The notes under the pieces were generated by a model. The model was not told the DNA's origin. It saw only the letters and a program-made list of their open reading frames with translations, and searched no databases. From NCBI GenBank assembly GCA_025594325.1, contig JANHCV010000003.1, positions 1,178,001 through 1,242,000 on the forward strand: a DNA stretch of 64,000 nucleotides, in the 5' to 3' direction. Positions 22,277-31,774 of this stretch are shown here, piece by piece; position 1 is the stretch's first letter, and the number at the start of each line of letters is the position of its first letter. The translations under genes were made by a program, and so were the position numbers. The stretch comes from Blastocladiella emersonii ATCC 22665 (taxonomy: Eukaryota; Blastocladiomycota; Blastocladiomycetes; Blastocladiales; Blastocladiaceae).

Positions 22277-23753
22277 CTAGCGCGGCCGCATAGCGCTATT
22301 GAATACAGGGTACTGCCTCGATGGTGGTGGTTGCGACTGGGTCTGCGAGTAGGATGCGCCATGGCCTTGGCCGCTGGCGACCGACGAGAGAAACGACCCG
22401 CGCTGCCCGCCGCCGCCGCCCCCGCGGTACCCGGACCGCGACGACATGGACGTGGGCGGTCTTGGCGCAGTCTGTGGCGCCCACGGACCGATGCTCGCGG
22501 CCCGCTGGATCCCGCGCTGCTGCTGGGTCTGGTAGTTGATGGGCGACGCCGCCGACTGCTGCGGGGACGGCGGCCACGGCGCGGCGGGCGCGTGGTGGTA
22601 CCCGAGACTCGTGCTTGCGCCGTGTCGCGGGGCGAACCCGAGCGTCGAGCTCCGGCGCGACAGCGGGATGGTGGTGCGGAGGTGCGGGCTCGACAAGTCG
22701 GGATGGGCATGGTGGTGCATCATGGCGCCGCTCAGGCTGCTCGGCGGGCGGACACCGACGAGCGACATGGGCGAGCCCTGGCCGGGCGTTGGCGGCGGGG
22801 GCGGCGGCTGTCGCTGTTGCTGTTGCGGTGGCACCGGGAGCGAGGCGGGCGGGACCGACGAGCCGCGCGGCGGGTGGAACTGGAACTGGCGCGGTTGCGG
22901 GCGGGCCTGCGACTGTTGCTGCGCCGATGGTGGTGAGTGCTGATGTACTGCTGGCGGCGGCGGTGGTGGTACATGGTCTTGCTGCTGTTGTTGCTGCTGC
23001 CGAAGCTCCTGGACCTCCTGTCGAAGCCGCCGGATCTCCTCGACGTGTGCGGCGTCGCGACTACACAGCGAGAAGTCAGCACGCAGACGACGGCGCTCGA
23101 CAGCGGCGCAGTCGTACGCTCGCAGATCCTTGAGCGCGCGGAGCTCCTCGGTGGCGCGCTCGATGGCCTGGCGCTGCTGCGTCACCTTGCCCTTGAGGAA
23201 GCGGATCAGGTCGCCGGCGTTGCGCAGCCGAAAGTCGATGCCGCTCTGCAGCGCGGCCATCAGCTGGCCCACGACGCCAAAGTATGGCTCGAGATCGGGC
23301 GGACACTAGGGCACGCGCGCGCGTGGCGGTGAGCGGGGATCGGACGCGTCACGGTGAGCGAAGGACGTACGATGCCGTTGGCCCCGGTGACGGGCCGGAA
23401 CTCGGTCTGCGCCGCGCACACGGGACACTCGATGAGCTGCGCCGAGACGCGCGTCGCGGACGCCGCGCACCCGCGGCACAGGACGTGGCCGCACTCGGTG
23501 GCGTTGAAGAGCGAGGTATTCGGGGACGGCGCAGACGCCGACGACGAGGCGCTGGCCGAACCGGCCTGCTCTTGAGCGAGCAGCGTCCTCGCGTCGTTGT
23601 AGCAGCTGGGAGACAGGGCGGCCGCGGGTCAGTGACTGCCGCGGCGGATACCGCGAGAAGAAGAAGGTGTGCGGACCGGTTGCAGTGCAGCCATTCATCA
23701 TCGGGGCCTCGCTCGTGGCCGGACGCGGCCGAGGTGGCGGCGGTTGGATTCAT
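22277..23753 (-). CDS. RNF212/Zip3/HEI10-type RING E3, meiotic crossover factor
   Basis: Exons 23677-23753, 23371-23605, 23118-23305, 22277-23060; 427 residues. Splicing the first two exons creates WLHCNRCYNDA, the first zinc pair of a C3HC4 RING. It continues NATECGHVLCRGC and IECPVC. Directly after the RING comes DLEPYFGVVGQLMAALQSG and a coiled coil (KVTQQRQAIERATEELRALKDL, RDAAHVEEIRRLRQEVQEL), the layout of RNF212, Zip3 and HEI10, which act as SUMO/ubiquitin E3s marking crossover sites on the synaptonemal complex. The C-terminal half is long, Pro/Gln/Ser-rich and disordered. A 57-nt intron (23061-23117) is a multiple of three with no stop and easily missed. Only 308 bp separate it from divergent RAD54B. 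Other RING/coiled-coil proteins remain possible. Confidence 0.78.
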
Positions 23754-24061
23754 GGCAGTGCGAGCTCGGCAGCGGTGTGCCTGCGTCGGATTCGTTGCAT
23801 TGCATGAGCTTCGTGTACATCGGGAGAGAAGACGGCGTGGACCGTCGCAGCCGCCGTGTCTCGGCCTAGTCTGTGGCCGCGACCACGGACGCGTTGCGCC
23901 TGGCCAAGCCGCCCATGTGATGCGAACAAGGGCCGCGCGATGACTCCCTGAACGTCTCGCGCCCGCCGGCTCGCCCCTCTCGAGCGCGCGAGCTGCCCAG
24001 CGACCGCGGCCGCGTCTGCCGTGACGGATCGAAGACGTGTCCGCCAGCATCACCCCCTGCA

Positions 24062-27045
24062 ATGTTACGACGCAATGCACCCTCGACGCGCGGCGGGTTC
24101 CGCCCGCCCGTGCGCAACAGCGCCCCGCCGGCGGCCGCTGCTGCTCCGGCGCCGAGTGCCGCGCCGGTCGCTGCGGCCAAGGCCGCGACGCCGATTCCGA
24201 CCCCGCCGTCGTCTCTGACTCCCGCGAAGCGCGGCCGGGCGCGCACTGTCGTCGACGACGAGGACGAGAGCGACGGCGGGAGCTCGACGGCACCGTCCCA
24301 GCCCTCGCAACCGGCTGCCCCTGCTGCACCGCCAAAACCGATGGCACCGACCCCTCGTCCGCGTAAGGCGCTGGAACCGCCAGTGAAGAAGCAGCGCGTG
24401 GTAGCCGAGCCGCCGGCCCGCGCTGCCGCGCCCGCGGCGATCATCTTCACCGCGCTATGGTGAGAGCTTTGCCGTCACAGCGTGCAAGTCTGATCGCTAA
24501 CAGTCGTGATCCAGGCGCAAGCGCACCAACAAGAAGCACAAGAGCTGGGACGGCGACGGCACCATTGCCGCGTCCGAGACGAGCACCATCCTCCGCGACG
24601 GAGCTGGGCGAGAGTGCGCTGCTTCACCCCCACACGCTGCCACAATCGCTCACTCGTGTTCCCGCTCGTAGCATCGCCAAGGGCCGCAAGATGGTCCTCG
24701 AGCCAGGCAAGGAGTTTACCATGGGCACGTACGAGGTGGGGGTCGGTGACGTGGTCGTAAACCAGCCCGCGGCCCCCGCGCCAGTCCCCGCCGTCGCCCG
24801 CACGACGCGCGCGTCGGCTGCTGCCGCCGCGAGCCCAACCCCGAGCCCGCCCGTGCAGCGCTCGACGACGCCCGTCGCCTCGATCTCGCGCGTGCGCCGC
24901 ACCAATCTGCGCCCGCTGCACAACCCCGACGCCGCCATCGCCTTTGTCCTGCCGCGCCCACCGCCCGAGCACGTTGCTGCGAGCAACGCCGAAGGTGTCG
25001 TCGACGTGGTCGTCGACCCCGTGCTCTCGTCCAAGCTGCGCCCGCACCAGCGCGAGGGCGTCCAGTTCCTGTACGAGTGCGTGCAGGGGTACCGCGAGGG
25101 CGGGCATCACGGCGCTATCCTTGCTGACGAGATGGGGCTCGGCAAGACGCTCCAGGCTATCACGCTCATTTGGACTCTGCTCAGTACGGCTTCTCGCTGC
25201 TCGCTCGACCTGTGGCACGACAACTCATGGCGGTACTACGTAGACCAGAGCCCGTACGGCCGCGAGCGCGCCATGAGCCAAGCGCTCGTCGTGTGCCCCG
25301 CGAGTCTCGTCGCCAACTGGGCCCGCGAGTTTCGCACCTGGCTCGGCGATGGTACGCCTCGTCTCGCCGGCGCTCCACGCGCACTGCGACCTGACTGACC
25401 TCGCCGCTTCCTCTCGTAGAACGCGTCCGCACCTTCCCCGTCGTGGCCGGCACCAAGGTCGAGGAGTTCATCCGCGGGAACGTGTACCGCGTCATGATCA
25501 TCGGCTACGAACGCCTGCGCATCCTGCAGGACGTGGTCTCGCAGTGCCGGTTCGGCATCGTCATCTGCGACGAGGGCCACCGCATCAAGAACCCCGCCAT
25601 CAAGACGGCCGCGGTACGCATGCTAGCGCGACCACGCTGCGATCCTCCGCTCTGATCCTCGTCCCTCTGTCGCGTGTAGGCGCTCGAGAGTCTCGGCACG
25701 CGCCGCCGCGTCATCCTGTCGGGCACGCCGATCCAGAACGACCTGTCCGAGTTCTACGCCATGGCCGACTTTGTCAACCCGGGCATTCTCGGTACGGAGC
25801 CCGCCGTGCCGTCGCGCCGCACGGACCCGCTCAACTCACTCACTTGCGCGCGACGGTGTAGACACGCGCGCGGCGTTCAAGCACCGTTTCGAGACCCCGA
25901 TCGTCATGGGCCGTCAGCCCGACGCGTCGCCGTACGAGCGCAAGCTGGCGCGGGAGCGCACGCAGGAGCTCGCGGGGGTCACGGACCGGTTCGTGCTGCG
26001 GCGCACCGCCGAGGTGAACCGGCCGTACCTGCCGCCCAAGTGCGAGACGGTGCTGTTCTGCCGGCCCAACGGGCCGCAGCTCGCCGCGTACCAGTCGGCG
26101 CTCGCGCAGCTGCACGCGGAGCGCGACGATGGCGGCGGCGGCATCGACACGTCGATCTTGCAGTGGATCACGCGGCTCAAGAAGCAGTGCAACGCGGCCG
26201 ACGGCGTCAAGGCCGAGGTCGTCGGCGCGTTCCTCGACGTGGTGCTCGGCGAGACGGACGAGAAGGTGGTGCTCGTGTCCAGCTCGACGGCGTCGCTCGA
26301 CATCTTCCAGGGCCTGTGCGACGCGCGCGGCGTGCCCACGTTCCGGCTCGACGGGACCACGGCCGTCGAGAAGCGCCAGGACCTCGTCAATGCATTCAAC
26401 TCGCCCACGCACAAGACCCGCGTGTTTCTCCTCAGCGCACGCGCTGGCGGCGTCGGGCTCAACCTCGTCGGTGCCTCGCGGCTCGTCCTCACGGACATCG
26501 ACTGGAACCCGGCCGTCGACAGCCAGGCGCAGGCGCGCATCTGGGTACGCTCTGCTCTCACTGACCGTTGCCCATGGCGGAACGCTGACGGCCACGAAAC
26601 CCTCGTGTAGCGCGACGGCCAGACGCGGCCCGTCTTCGTGTACCGGCTGCTCGTGGCGGGCAGCATCGAGGAGAAGATGCTGCAGCGGCAGCTGACCAAG
26701 GAGAAGCTGCGCGACCACGTCCTCGAGGACTACGACGCGGGCCCGGTTGACGAGTCGGCCAACGTCGACGACTTTTCGACCGCCGAGCTCGCCGAGCTGT
26801 TTGACAAGGAGGCCACCACGGCCGCGTGCGCGTTCCACGACGCGCTCGACTGCGACTGCGCCGAGGACGGCGTGCAGGTCGGCGACGGCGGGTGGCGGCA
26901 CATTCGGGTCACGACGGTGCCGGTCGTGCAGGACGACGAAGACGAGGACGTGCGAATGCTGTTCCTCGATGAAGCGACGAGGTCGGTCGTGACGCGGACC
27001 CGCCGGTGCGTCTCGTACGTGTTCACGCGGGACGCCAAGGTGTGA
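24062..27045 (+). CDS. RAD54B: RAD54B / Rdh54 recombination translocase
   Basis: SNF2-family dsDNA translocase that helps Rad51/Dmc1 in strand exchange and removes them from DNA. Exons 24062-24459, 24515-24613, 24672-25183, 25244-25351, 25420-25613, 25680-25791, 25862-26544, 26611-27045; 846 residues. N-terminus: [20 protein letters not shown], typical of RAD54B. Motor: [17 protein letters not shown], Walker A in [12 protein letters not shown] (about 320), DEGH box in [23 protein letters not shown], then [23 protein letters not shown] and [16 protein letters not shown]. The LDCDC near the C-terminus matches the family's LDCEC. The segment after LKKQCN that normally reads NHP.LL and about 60 more residues is absent. 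The intron at 25184-25243 is a stop-free multiple of three. Confidence 0.93.
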
Positions 27046-27107
27046 TGGAGAAACAGAAGAGACATGCTTTTGGGTGCAATGACACTGTATTGATTCGGAC
27101 TGTTTGT

Positions 27108-27123
27108 GGTTTTAAGAAAAACC
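27108..27123 (-). promoter_or_regulatory. Histone-type 3' stem-loop of H2B
   Basis: On the minus strand, GGTTTTTCTTAAAACC, a 6-bp stem with a 4-nt loop (TCTT), 85 nt downstream of the H2B stop and followed by ACAAACA. It fits the metazoan-type consensus GGYYYUUYUNARRRCC at all 16 positions. In animals this element directs cleavage without polyadenylation through SLBP and U7. Confidence 0.75.
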
Positions 27124-27208
27124 GTGATAGAGAGAGAGGGTTTTGATGGAGTACGGAGTTAGGGGAGGGTAGGTTGGAGCAGAACTGCGAGGGCCGAGGA
27201 GCGGCGGC

Positions 27209-27604
27209 TTACTGCTTGGTGGTCGAGGTGTACTTGGTCACGGCCTTGGTGCCCTCGGACACGGCGTGCTTGGCGAGCTCACCGGGGAGGAGCAGGCGGA
27301 CGGCGGTCTGGATCTCTCGGGACGAGATGGTCGACTTCTTGTTGTAGGCCGACAGCTTCGAGGCCTCCTCGGCGATGCGCTCGAAGATGTCCTGGACAAA
27401 CGAGTTCATGATGGACATGGCCTTGTTCGAGATACCGGTCTCGGGGTGCACCTGCTTGAGCACCTTGTAGATGTACGTGTTGAACGTCTCCTTGCGGGCG
27501 GCCTTGCGCTTGCCGGTCTTCTTCTCGCCAGTGGCGGCGGCCTTGACGGGGGCCTTGCCCGCGGGCTTCTTGGTGGCGACGGCGTCAGCGGACTTGGGGG
27601 CCAT
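27209..27604 (-). CDS. Histone H2B
   Basis: Intronless, 131 residues. Basic Lys/Ala/Pro N-terminal tail, then the histone fold: [60 protein letters not shown] and [17 protein letters not shown]. This is full-length H2B, which dimerises with H2A in the nucleosome. It is divergent from the H2A at 28123 with 518 bp between the two ATGs, the common arrangement for co-regulated H2A-H2B pairs. A stem-loop lies just past the stop. Unlike H2A it is not duplicated in the inverted repeat. Confidence 0.98.
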   Translation of the reverse strand: MAPKSADAVATKKPAGKAPVKAAATGEKKTGKRKAARKETFNTYIYKVLKQVHPETGISNKAMSIMNSFVQDIFERIAEEASKLSAYNKKSTISSREIQTAVRLLLPGELAKHAVSEGTKAVTKYTSTTKQ

Positions 27605-28122
27605 GGTGAGGAAGTTGATGCGTGGTGGTGGTGGTGGTGCGCTACGTTGCAAGGAGAGCGTATGGGAGAGCAGACGAAGAAGGGTGCGGGCGGGCACCAG
27701 GGGTTTTTGATGCGCGTGTGGCTGTGGCTGCCGATGCAAGCGCGAGACTCGCTGTGCGTCAGTCCGCGGTCGGCCGAGAGACCCACGTGGCCACGTGGCA
27801 GCGAAAATCGCTCCAGCTGCAGCCACGAGGCAGCGAGGTCAGCCACGTGCGGGGCTGAATTCTGTTCACCCACGTGGCCACGTGCACGCATTTTCTCTTT
27901 CTCGCAGCTCCCACGGCTGCATGCGGCTTGCTCGCTCGCTCGACAGTGCACACGGCACCTTCAAGTAGACGCCGGTCCCCCGCGCCGCTCTCTCTCTCTC
28001 TGTCTTCGTCGTCGTTCACGTCTACTGCTACGAAACGCATCATCATCACCACGCTGAGCTAGCCACCGTCGCTCGCTCACCGTCTTCAATAACCGCACAT
28101 CTCCAACAACAACACCAACAAC
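27605..28122. promoter_or_regulatory. Divergent H2B-H2A promoter with five CACGTG motifs
   Basis: CACGTG occurs at 27784, 27792, 27844, 27871 and 27879, all inside 101 bp and mostly as overlapping CCACGTGGCCACGTG pairs. CACGTG is the E-box bound by bHLH factors such as Cbf1/USF. The cluster is nearer H2B and lies outside the inverted-repeat arm, which begins at 27948. Only the last 175 bp before the H2A ATG are copied elsewhere. That factors act here is inference. Confidence 0.6.
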
Positions 28123-28521
28123 ATGGCCGGCAAGGGTGGCAAGAAGTCCGTCGAGGCGGTCAAGGGCGGCAAGTCGCGCTCGTCCAAGGCCGGGCTCCAG
28201 TTCCCCGTCGGTCGTCTGCACCGCCTGCTGCGCAAGAGCCACTACGCGGCCCGCATCGGCGCCGGCGCGCCCGTGTACCTCGCCGCCGTGCTCGAGTACC
28301 TGGCCGCCGAGATTCTCGAGCTCGCTGGCAACGCTGCCCGCGACAACAAGAAGTCCCGCATTATCCCGCGCCATCTGCAGCTCGCCATCCGTAACGACGA
28401 GGAACTGAACAAGTTGCTCGCCAGTGTTACGATCGCGCAGGGCGGTGTGATCCCTAGCATTGCACCTCAGTTGCTGCCGGCCAAGGGCGGAAAGAAGAAC
28501 GCCGATTCTGATGCCGAGTAA
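28123..28521 (+). CDS. Histone H2A, left copy
   Basis: Intronless, 132 residues. Family core complete: [60 protein letters not shown] and [19 protein letters not shown]. It is a canonical H2A, not H2A.Z. The tail ends [12 protein letters not shown] and lacks the SQE/SQ motif of H2A.X and of the yeast core H2A, so no C-terminal damage-signalling phosphosite is visible. It is divergently paired with H2B and identical to the copy at 39654-40052. A 16-nt stem-loop follows 133 nt past the stop. Confidence 0.98.
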   Translation: MAGKGGKKSVEAVKGGKSRSSKAGLQFPVGRLHRLLRKSHYAARIGAGAPVYLAAVLEYLAAEILELAGNAARDNKKSRIIPRHLQLAIRNDEELNKLLASVTIAQGGVIPSIAPQLLPAKGGKKNADSDAE

Positions 28522-28653
28522 GTCGGCGGCGGCGGCGGGGTCGGCGGGTATCATCGTGGTCGGCGGCGACCAAGTCGGCGGCCGCGGTCCCTGACCCCCG
28601 ACCCCCACCTCACCCACCCACATCTCTCTCCCACTCCTCTCTCATTCTCTCCC

Positions 28654-28669
28654 GGCTTTTCTAAAAGCC
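28654..28669 (+). promoter_or_regulatory. Histone-type 3' stem-loop of H2A, left copy
   Basis: GGCTTTTCTAAAAGCC: 6-bp stem, 4-nt loop TCTA, then ACCAATA. It fits GGYYYUUYUNARRRCC at all positions, and the following ACCA resembles the metazoan ACCCA tail. It lies 133 nt past the H2A stop. Confidence 0.78.
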
Positions 28670-28915
28670 ACCAATACAGAGCAGCTATTCAAATAATTAT
28701 TTTGTGGGGTGACTCGATCAGGGGTGGAGTGAAGCGGAGTCGGTGGTCGGCCGACGCGTGTGGCGCAACGGTCGCGTCCAACTTTATGAGTCTCCCCTCT
28801 CTCGCTTAGGCTCATCGCTGTCGCCTGGTCTGGAGTAGAGTGTGTCGCTTGCTCCAAGTCTTTGAGCGAATGCGATGAGCGCGACCGAGGCCCAATGCGG
28901 AAAAGGTCTGTTGCT

Positions 28916-29325
28916 CGTGTCCGCCGCGGCCATGGATGACCACCAGGGCCGATCCTTCCTCCTCTGGTGCATGCTTGTCCGTCCTCGCCCGTCTTCAGGA
29001 GCTTGGCTGCGGCTCTCCTGGGGTTCTTCTTAGCGGGAGCTTCAGGGTCGGTTGTTTCAAGTCTTTTGAGAGGGTACAGATAGCGCGGCCAAGCTAGAGT
29101 GAGGAGAGGGTCGCTTGCGCGTGTCCGCCGCGGCCATGGCCATCACAGTTGATCTCTCTCGCTCCCCTTGCGCGCGCGTGCCGGTCCTCACCCGTCTTCA
29201 GGAGCTTGGCTGCGGCTCTCTTAGGGCTCGTCGTAGCGGGAGCTCAGGGCCGGTCGGCGCACTGTCCACTCAGATCAGCGACCATCAGGTTCGGAGCGAT
29301 CTAGTCCTCCGCGTCTTCATCGCTT
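28916..29325 (+). repeat. Diverged tandem repeat, two units of about 204 bp, in the arm
   Basis: Unit 1 begins CGTGTCCGCCGCGGCCATGG at 28916 and unit 2 begins the same way at 29120. Both then share GTCCTC.CCCGTCTTCAGGAGCTTGGCTGCGGCTCTC and a TAGCGGGAGCT..AGGG.CGGT segment, with differences between. The mirror copy lies in the right arm (about 38850-39260). No coding potential is convincing here. Confidence 0.7.
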
Positions 29326-29913
29326 CGAGTCTCGTTTGATGGGGTAGCCGCTTGAGATAGGGTCAGCACGTACCCTTGAGCCCCTGAGCGCCGAATGAGC
29401 CGACCGCGAGTGGTCAGGAACTTGGCAGTGAAGGAACGGGGCTCGCACACGACTCTCTCGCTGTCGCGGACCCATGGTCCGCCGCGGCCGCCGTGACGAC
29501 TTGGGGCGCCGACCCCGCTCGTCTCGCCCTACTCTCTGGACAAACTCTGACCTGTAGGCGGCCTGATCCGCTTCCATCCCCACGAATGAGGATCGTCGGG
29601 CGAGTGGCGCAGCGCGTCCGAGTCGCAAGTCGGAGGCGCATCGAGTGGCGCGACGCGACCCCGAAGCGGCTCGCTCTCTTCAAGCACCGAGATCACAATG
29701 TAAACTCATGCATACGCGCCCGCTACTTGCTGCATTATGATCCATGGCAACCTGGGAGCGCCTGAGCGGCGGTGATCGAGCGCTCCCGTTGGGGGAAATC
29801 GCTGGGCCTGCGCGGGGCAAGCTAGACCCGCTTCGCTTCCTCAACGCCGTCGAGCTCTGGTCCAAAGGACGTCGCCGATTGGCCTGTGAAACTTCGGTGA
29901 CGGCACCGGAGCC

Positions 29914-30504
29914 AAAATCACTTCTTGACGTGCTTTCACTACACGGAGATCGATGACAGCGCCTACACAAAACAGTGCAGCCACTATGAGCGCAAGTAGC
30001 TGAAACTCTTCGTTTCTGATCTGAGAGAAGCTTCTCGCCGTCGGGTAGTTCGACGCACGCACGGACGGGTTGCTTGCGCGGGTTGGTTGCGGGACGCACC
30101 GTCTTGGTGCTCGCGCGCAGCTGCTGCGGACGCGGTCGCAGTCGCATCGTTCCCAAATCGCACCGCATGCTCTACTCGCATAGCTTTGTTCACGCTGTTG
30201 CTCGCCGTGACCCAAATCGGCGCTGCGCGTGCTCACTGACTCGCAGGTGCTGATCAAGGGCGCCGAGACGCAGCTGTCTTTGCCGCTGAACCTGACGTGT
30301 CGTTGGGTTGCGCGCGTGGCGGAGCGCAACCACGGCGAGGGCACGGCGCACGGTGAGGCTCAAACAGGTTGGTAGCAGGAGACACCAACATGATGCGCCG
30401 TTGAATGGTTGCAAGGCGGCGGCGTCGTTGCGCACGGGGTTCACAAGAAAGCGAGGCGATCTGCCGCGCATCCATCGCGCATCCATGTCGTTCCCGCGGG
30501 CCAC
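29914..30504. other. Left end of spacer, no intact gene
   Basis: Runs from the inner end of the left arm to the first in-frame ATG before the phosphodiesterase exon. A plus-strand stretch after GACTCGCAG (about 30246) reads VLIKGAETQLSLPLNLT and could be a stray exon; I cannot assign it. The metal-binding HNxxH region that the downstream phosphodiesterase should have is not present. Confidence 0.45.
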
Positions 30505-31549
30505 ATGGCGCGGACGGCCGATGCGAGCGTGACCATCTGCTTAGGCGTGTCCCCGCCGACGAGATGTATGCCGCGCTCGTTGCCGCGATATCACGCGACC
30601 ACGTCAGCCACGTCGGCCCTCAGCGCGGTCGCAGCTGCTGCGACCACATCGGCTAACGGGAAGGCGGCCTCGTCCTCGTCGCCAACATCCCCGGCCGCGC
30701 CACCACCAGTGGCACCGGTGCCGTCGCCGATCCAGGGCAACGTGCTGTTCGGGTTCGACATGGACAAGCGCGTCGACCGCAAGTTCGTGCTGTCGATCGC
30801 CATGAAATGCGCCGACGTCAACAACCCGTCCAAGCCGCTCCGCCACTGCACGCAGTGGACCGCCTTCATCATGGAGGAGTTTTTCCGGCAAGGCGACGAG
30901 GAGCGGCGGCGAGGCATGGACATCTCGACGCTCATGGACCGGTACAACACGGATATCCCGAAGTGTCAAGTGGTACGCTTGTCTCGGGCATCGTGCGAGT
31001 GGGGCGGACGTGAACTGACTGTGCGTGTGCTCGAATCGTCTCCGTAGGGCTTCATCGACTTTGTCGTGGCGCCGCTCTTCGACGTGTGGGGAAGGTTCAT
31101 GAAGGACGACATCAAGCCGCTCGTGACCAACATTGCCAACAACAAGGGTACGTCGACTCGCGCATCGCGGTTTCCGTCCGCTGTCACTGACCTCGCCGAA
31201 TCTTGTAGTGTACTGGAAGGCGAAGATGCAAGAAGCGCAGGCCGCCGCGGCCGCTGCCGCAGCAGCAGCGACGCCCGCCGCCGCGCCACCGGTGCCCAAG
31301 GTCGAGACGCTGCCGCCATCTGCGCCGTCCGACTCCAGGCCACCACTGAACAAGGGCGAGAGTTCCAGGTCGCTCGCCAACGGGAACGGCTCGCCGGCGG
31401 CACCGCACGGCGCGGCATCGCACGCGGCGTCCAACACGGCGTCGGCGGCGATCCTCGTGTCCAAGGCCGAGCTGGGCTCCCCATCACACGACGTGGTCGT
31501 ACCCCTCAAGACGGCCACGCTAGCGCGGCAAGACGGCCCGGGCGTGTAG
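30505..31549 (+). pseudogene. 5'-truncated class I cyclic-nucleotide phosphodiesterase
   Basis: Three exons remain (to 30972, 31048-31147, 31209-31549). The text is the C-terminal half of a PDE catalytic domain: DRKFVLSIAMKCADVNNPSKP with the second metal-binding Asp, CTQWTAFIMEEFFRQGDEE, DRYNTDIPKCQVGFIDFVV with the invariant purine-contacting Gln, then APLFDVWGRF and a low-complexity Ala/Pro/Ser tail. The N-terminal half, with the HNxxH metal site, is missing, and sequence back to the inverted-repeat arm at 29913 does not contain it. The upstream in-frame codons are low complexity. As read it could not hydrolyse cAMP or cGMP. I favour a broken gene; an exon misplaced by rearrangement or assembly is the alternative. 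The start at 30505 is arbitrary. Confidence 0.7.
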
Positions 31550-31774
31550 CTGTGACTACTGTGCTAGACCATCTGCTCATTTGAATTGCTTATTGATTCC
31601 GTTGTATTTCGAGCGAGCGTGGTTGCTGAGGAAGGGGGGTCAGGCTAAGGTGGAGTGAAAGACGCGTTGCGCCACAGCGTGCTTCGTGCGGCGTGGCTTG
31701 AGCGATCCCTTCGGCCTTCGCAGACCGCAAGCTGCTCTGCTCACTGCACGATCTCCCACGCACCACGTAAACCA

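Larger units (their letters stand above)
27948..29913 (+). repeat. Left arm of large inverted repeat (1,966 bp)
   Basis: The reverse complement of 38262-40227. Every position pair sums to 68175, and translations in several frames are the same, so I see no insertion or deletion in 1,966 bp. Identity ends sharply at GCC (29913). On the outer side a weaker match continues about 30 bp further (GCATGCGGCTTGCTCGC in both flanks) with a short partial duplication in the right copy. The arm contains H2A, its 3' stem-loop, and about 1.2 kb without a clear gene. Spacer between arms: 29914-38261. Confidence 0.93.

Noticed and set aside
29590-29665. tRNA-like stretch (GAGTGGCGCAGC ... AAGTCGGAGGC) in the repeat arm
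   Set aside because: No 7-bp acceptor stem and no TTCRA T-loop could be built around it.
29744-29956. Small open frame starting MATWERLSGGDRALPLGE, present in both arms
   Set aside because: It runs across the arm boundary with different C-termini in the two copies and has no family; best seen as chance.
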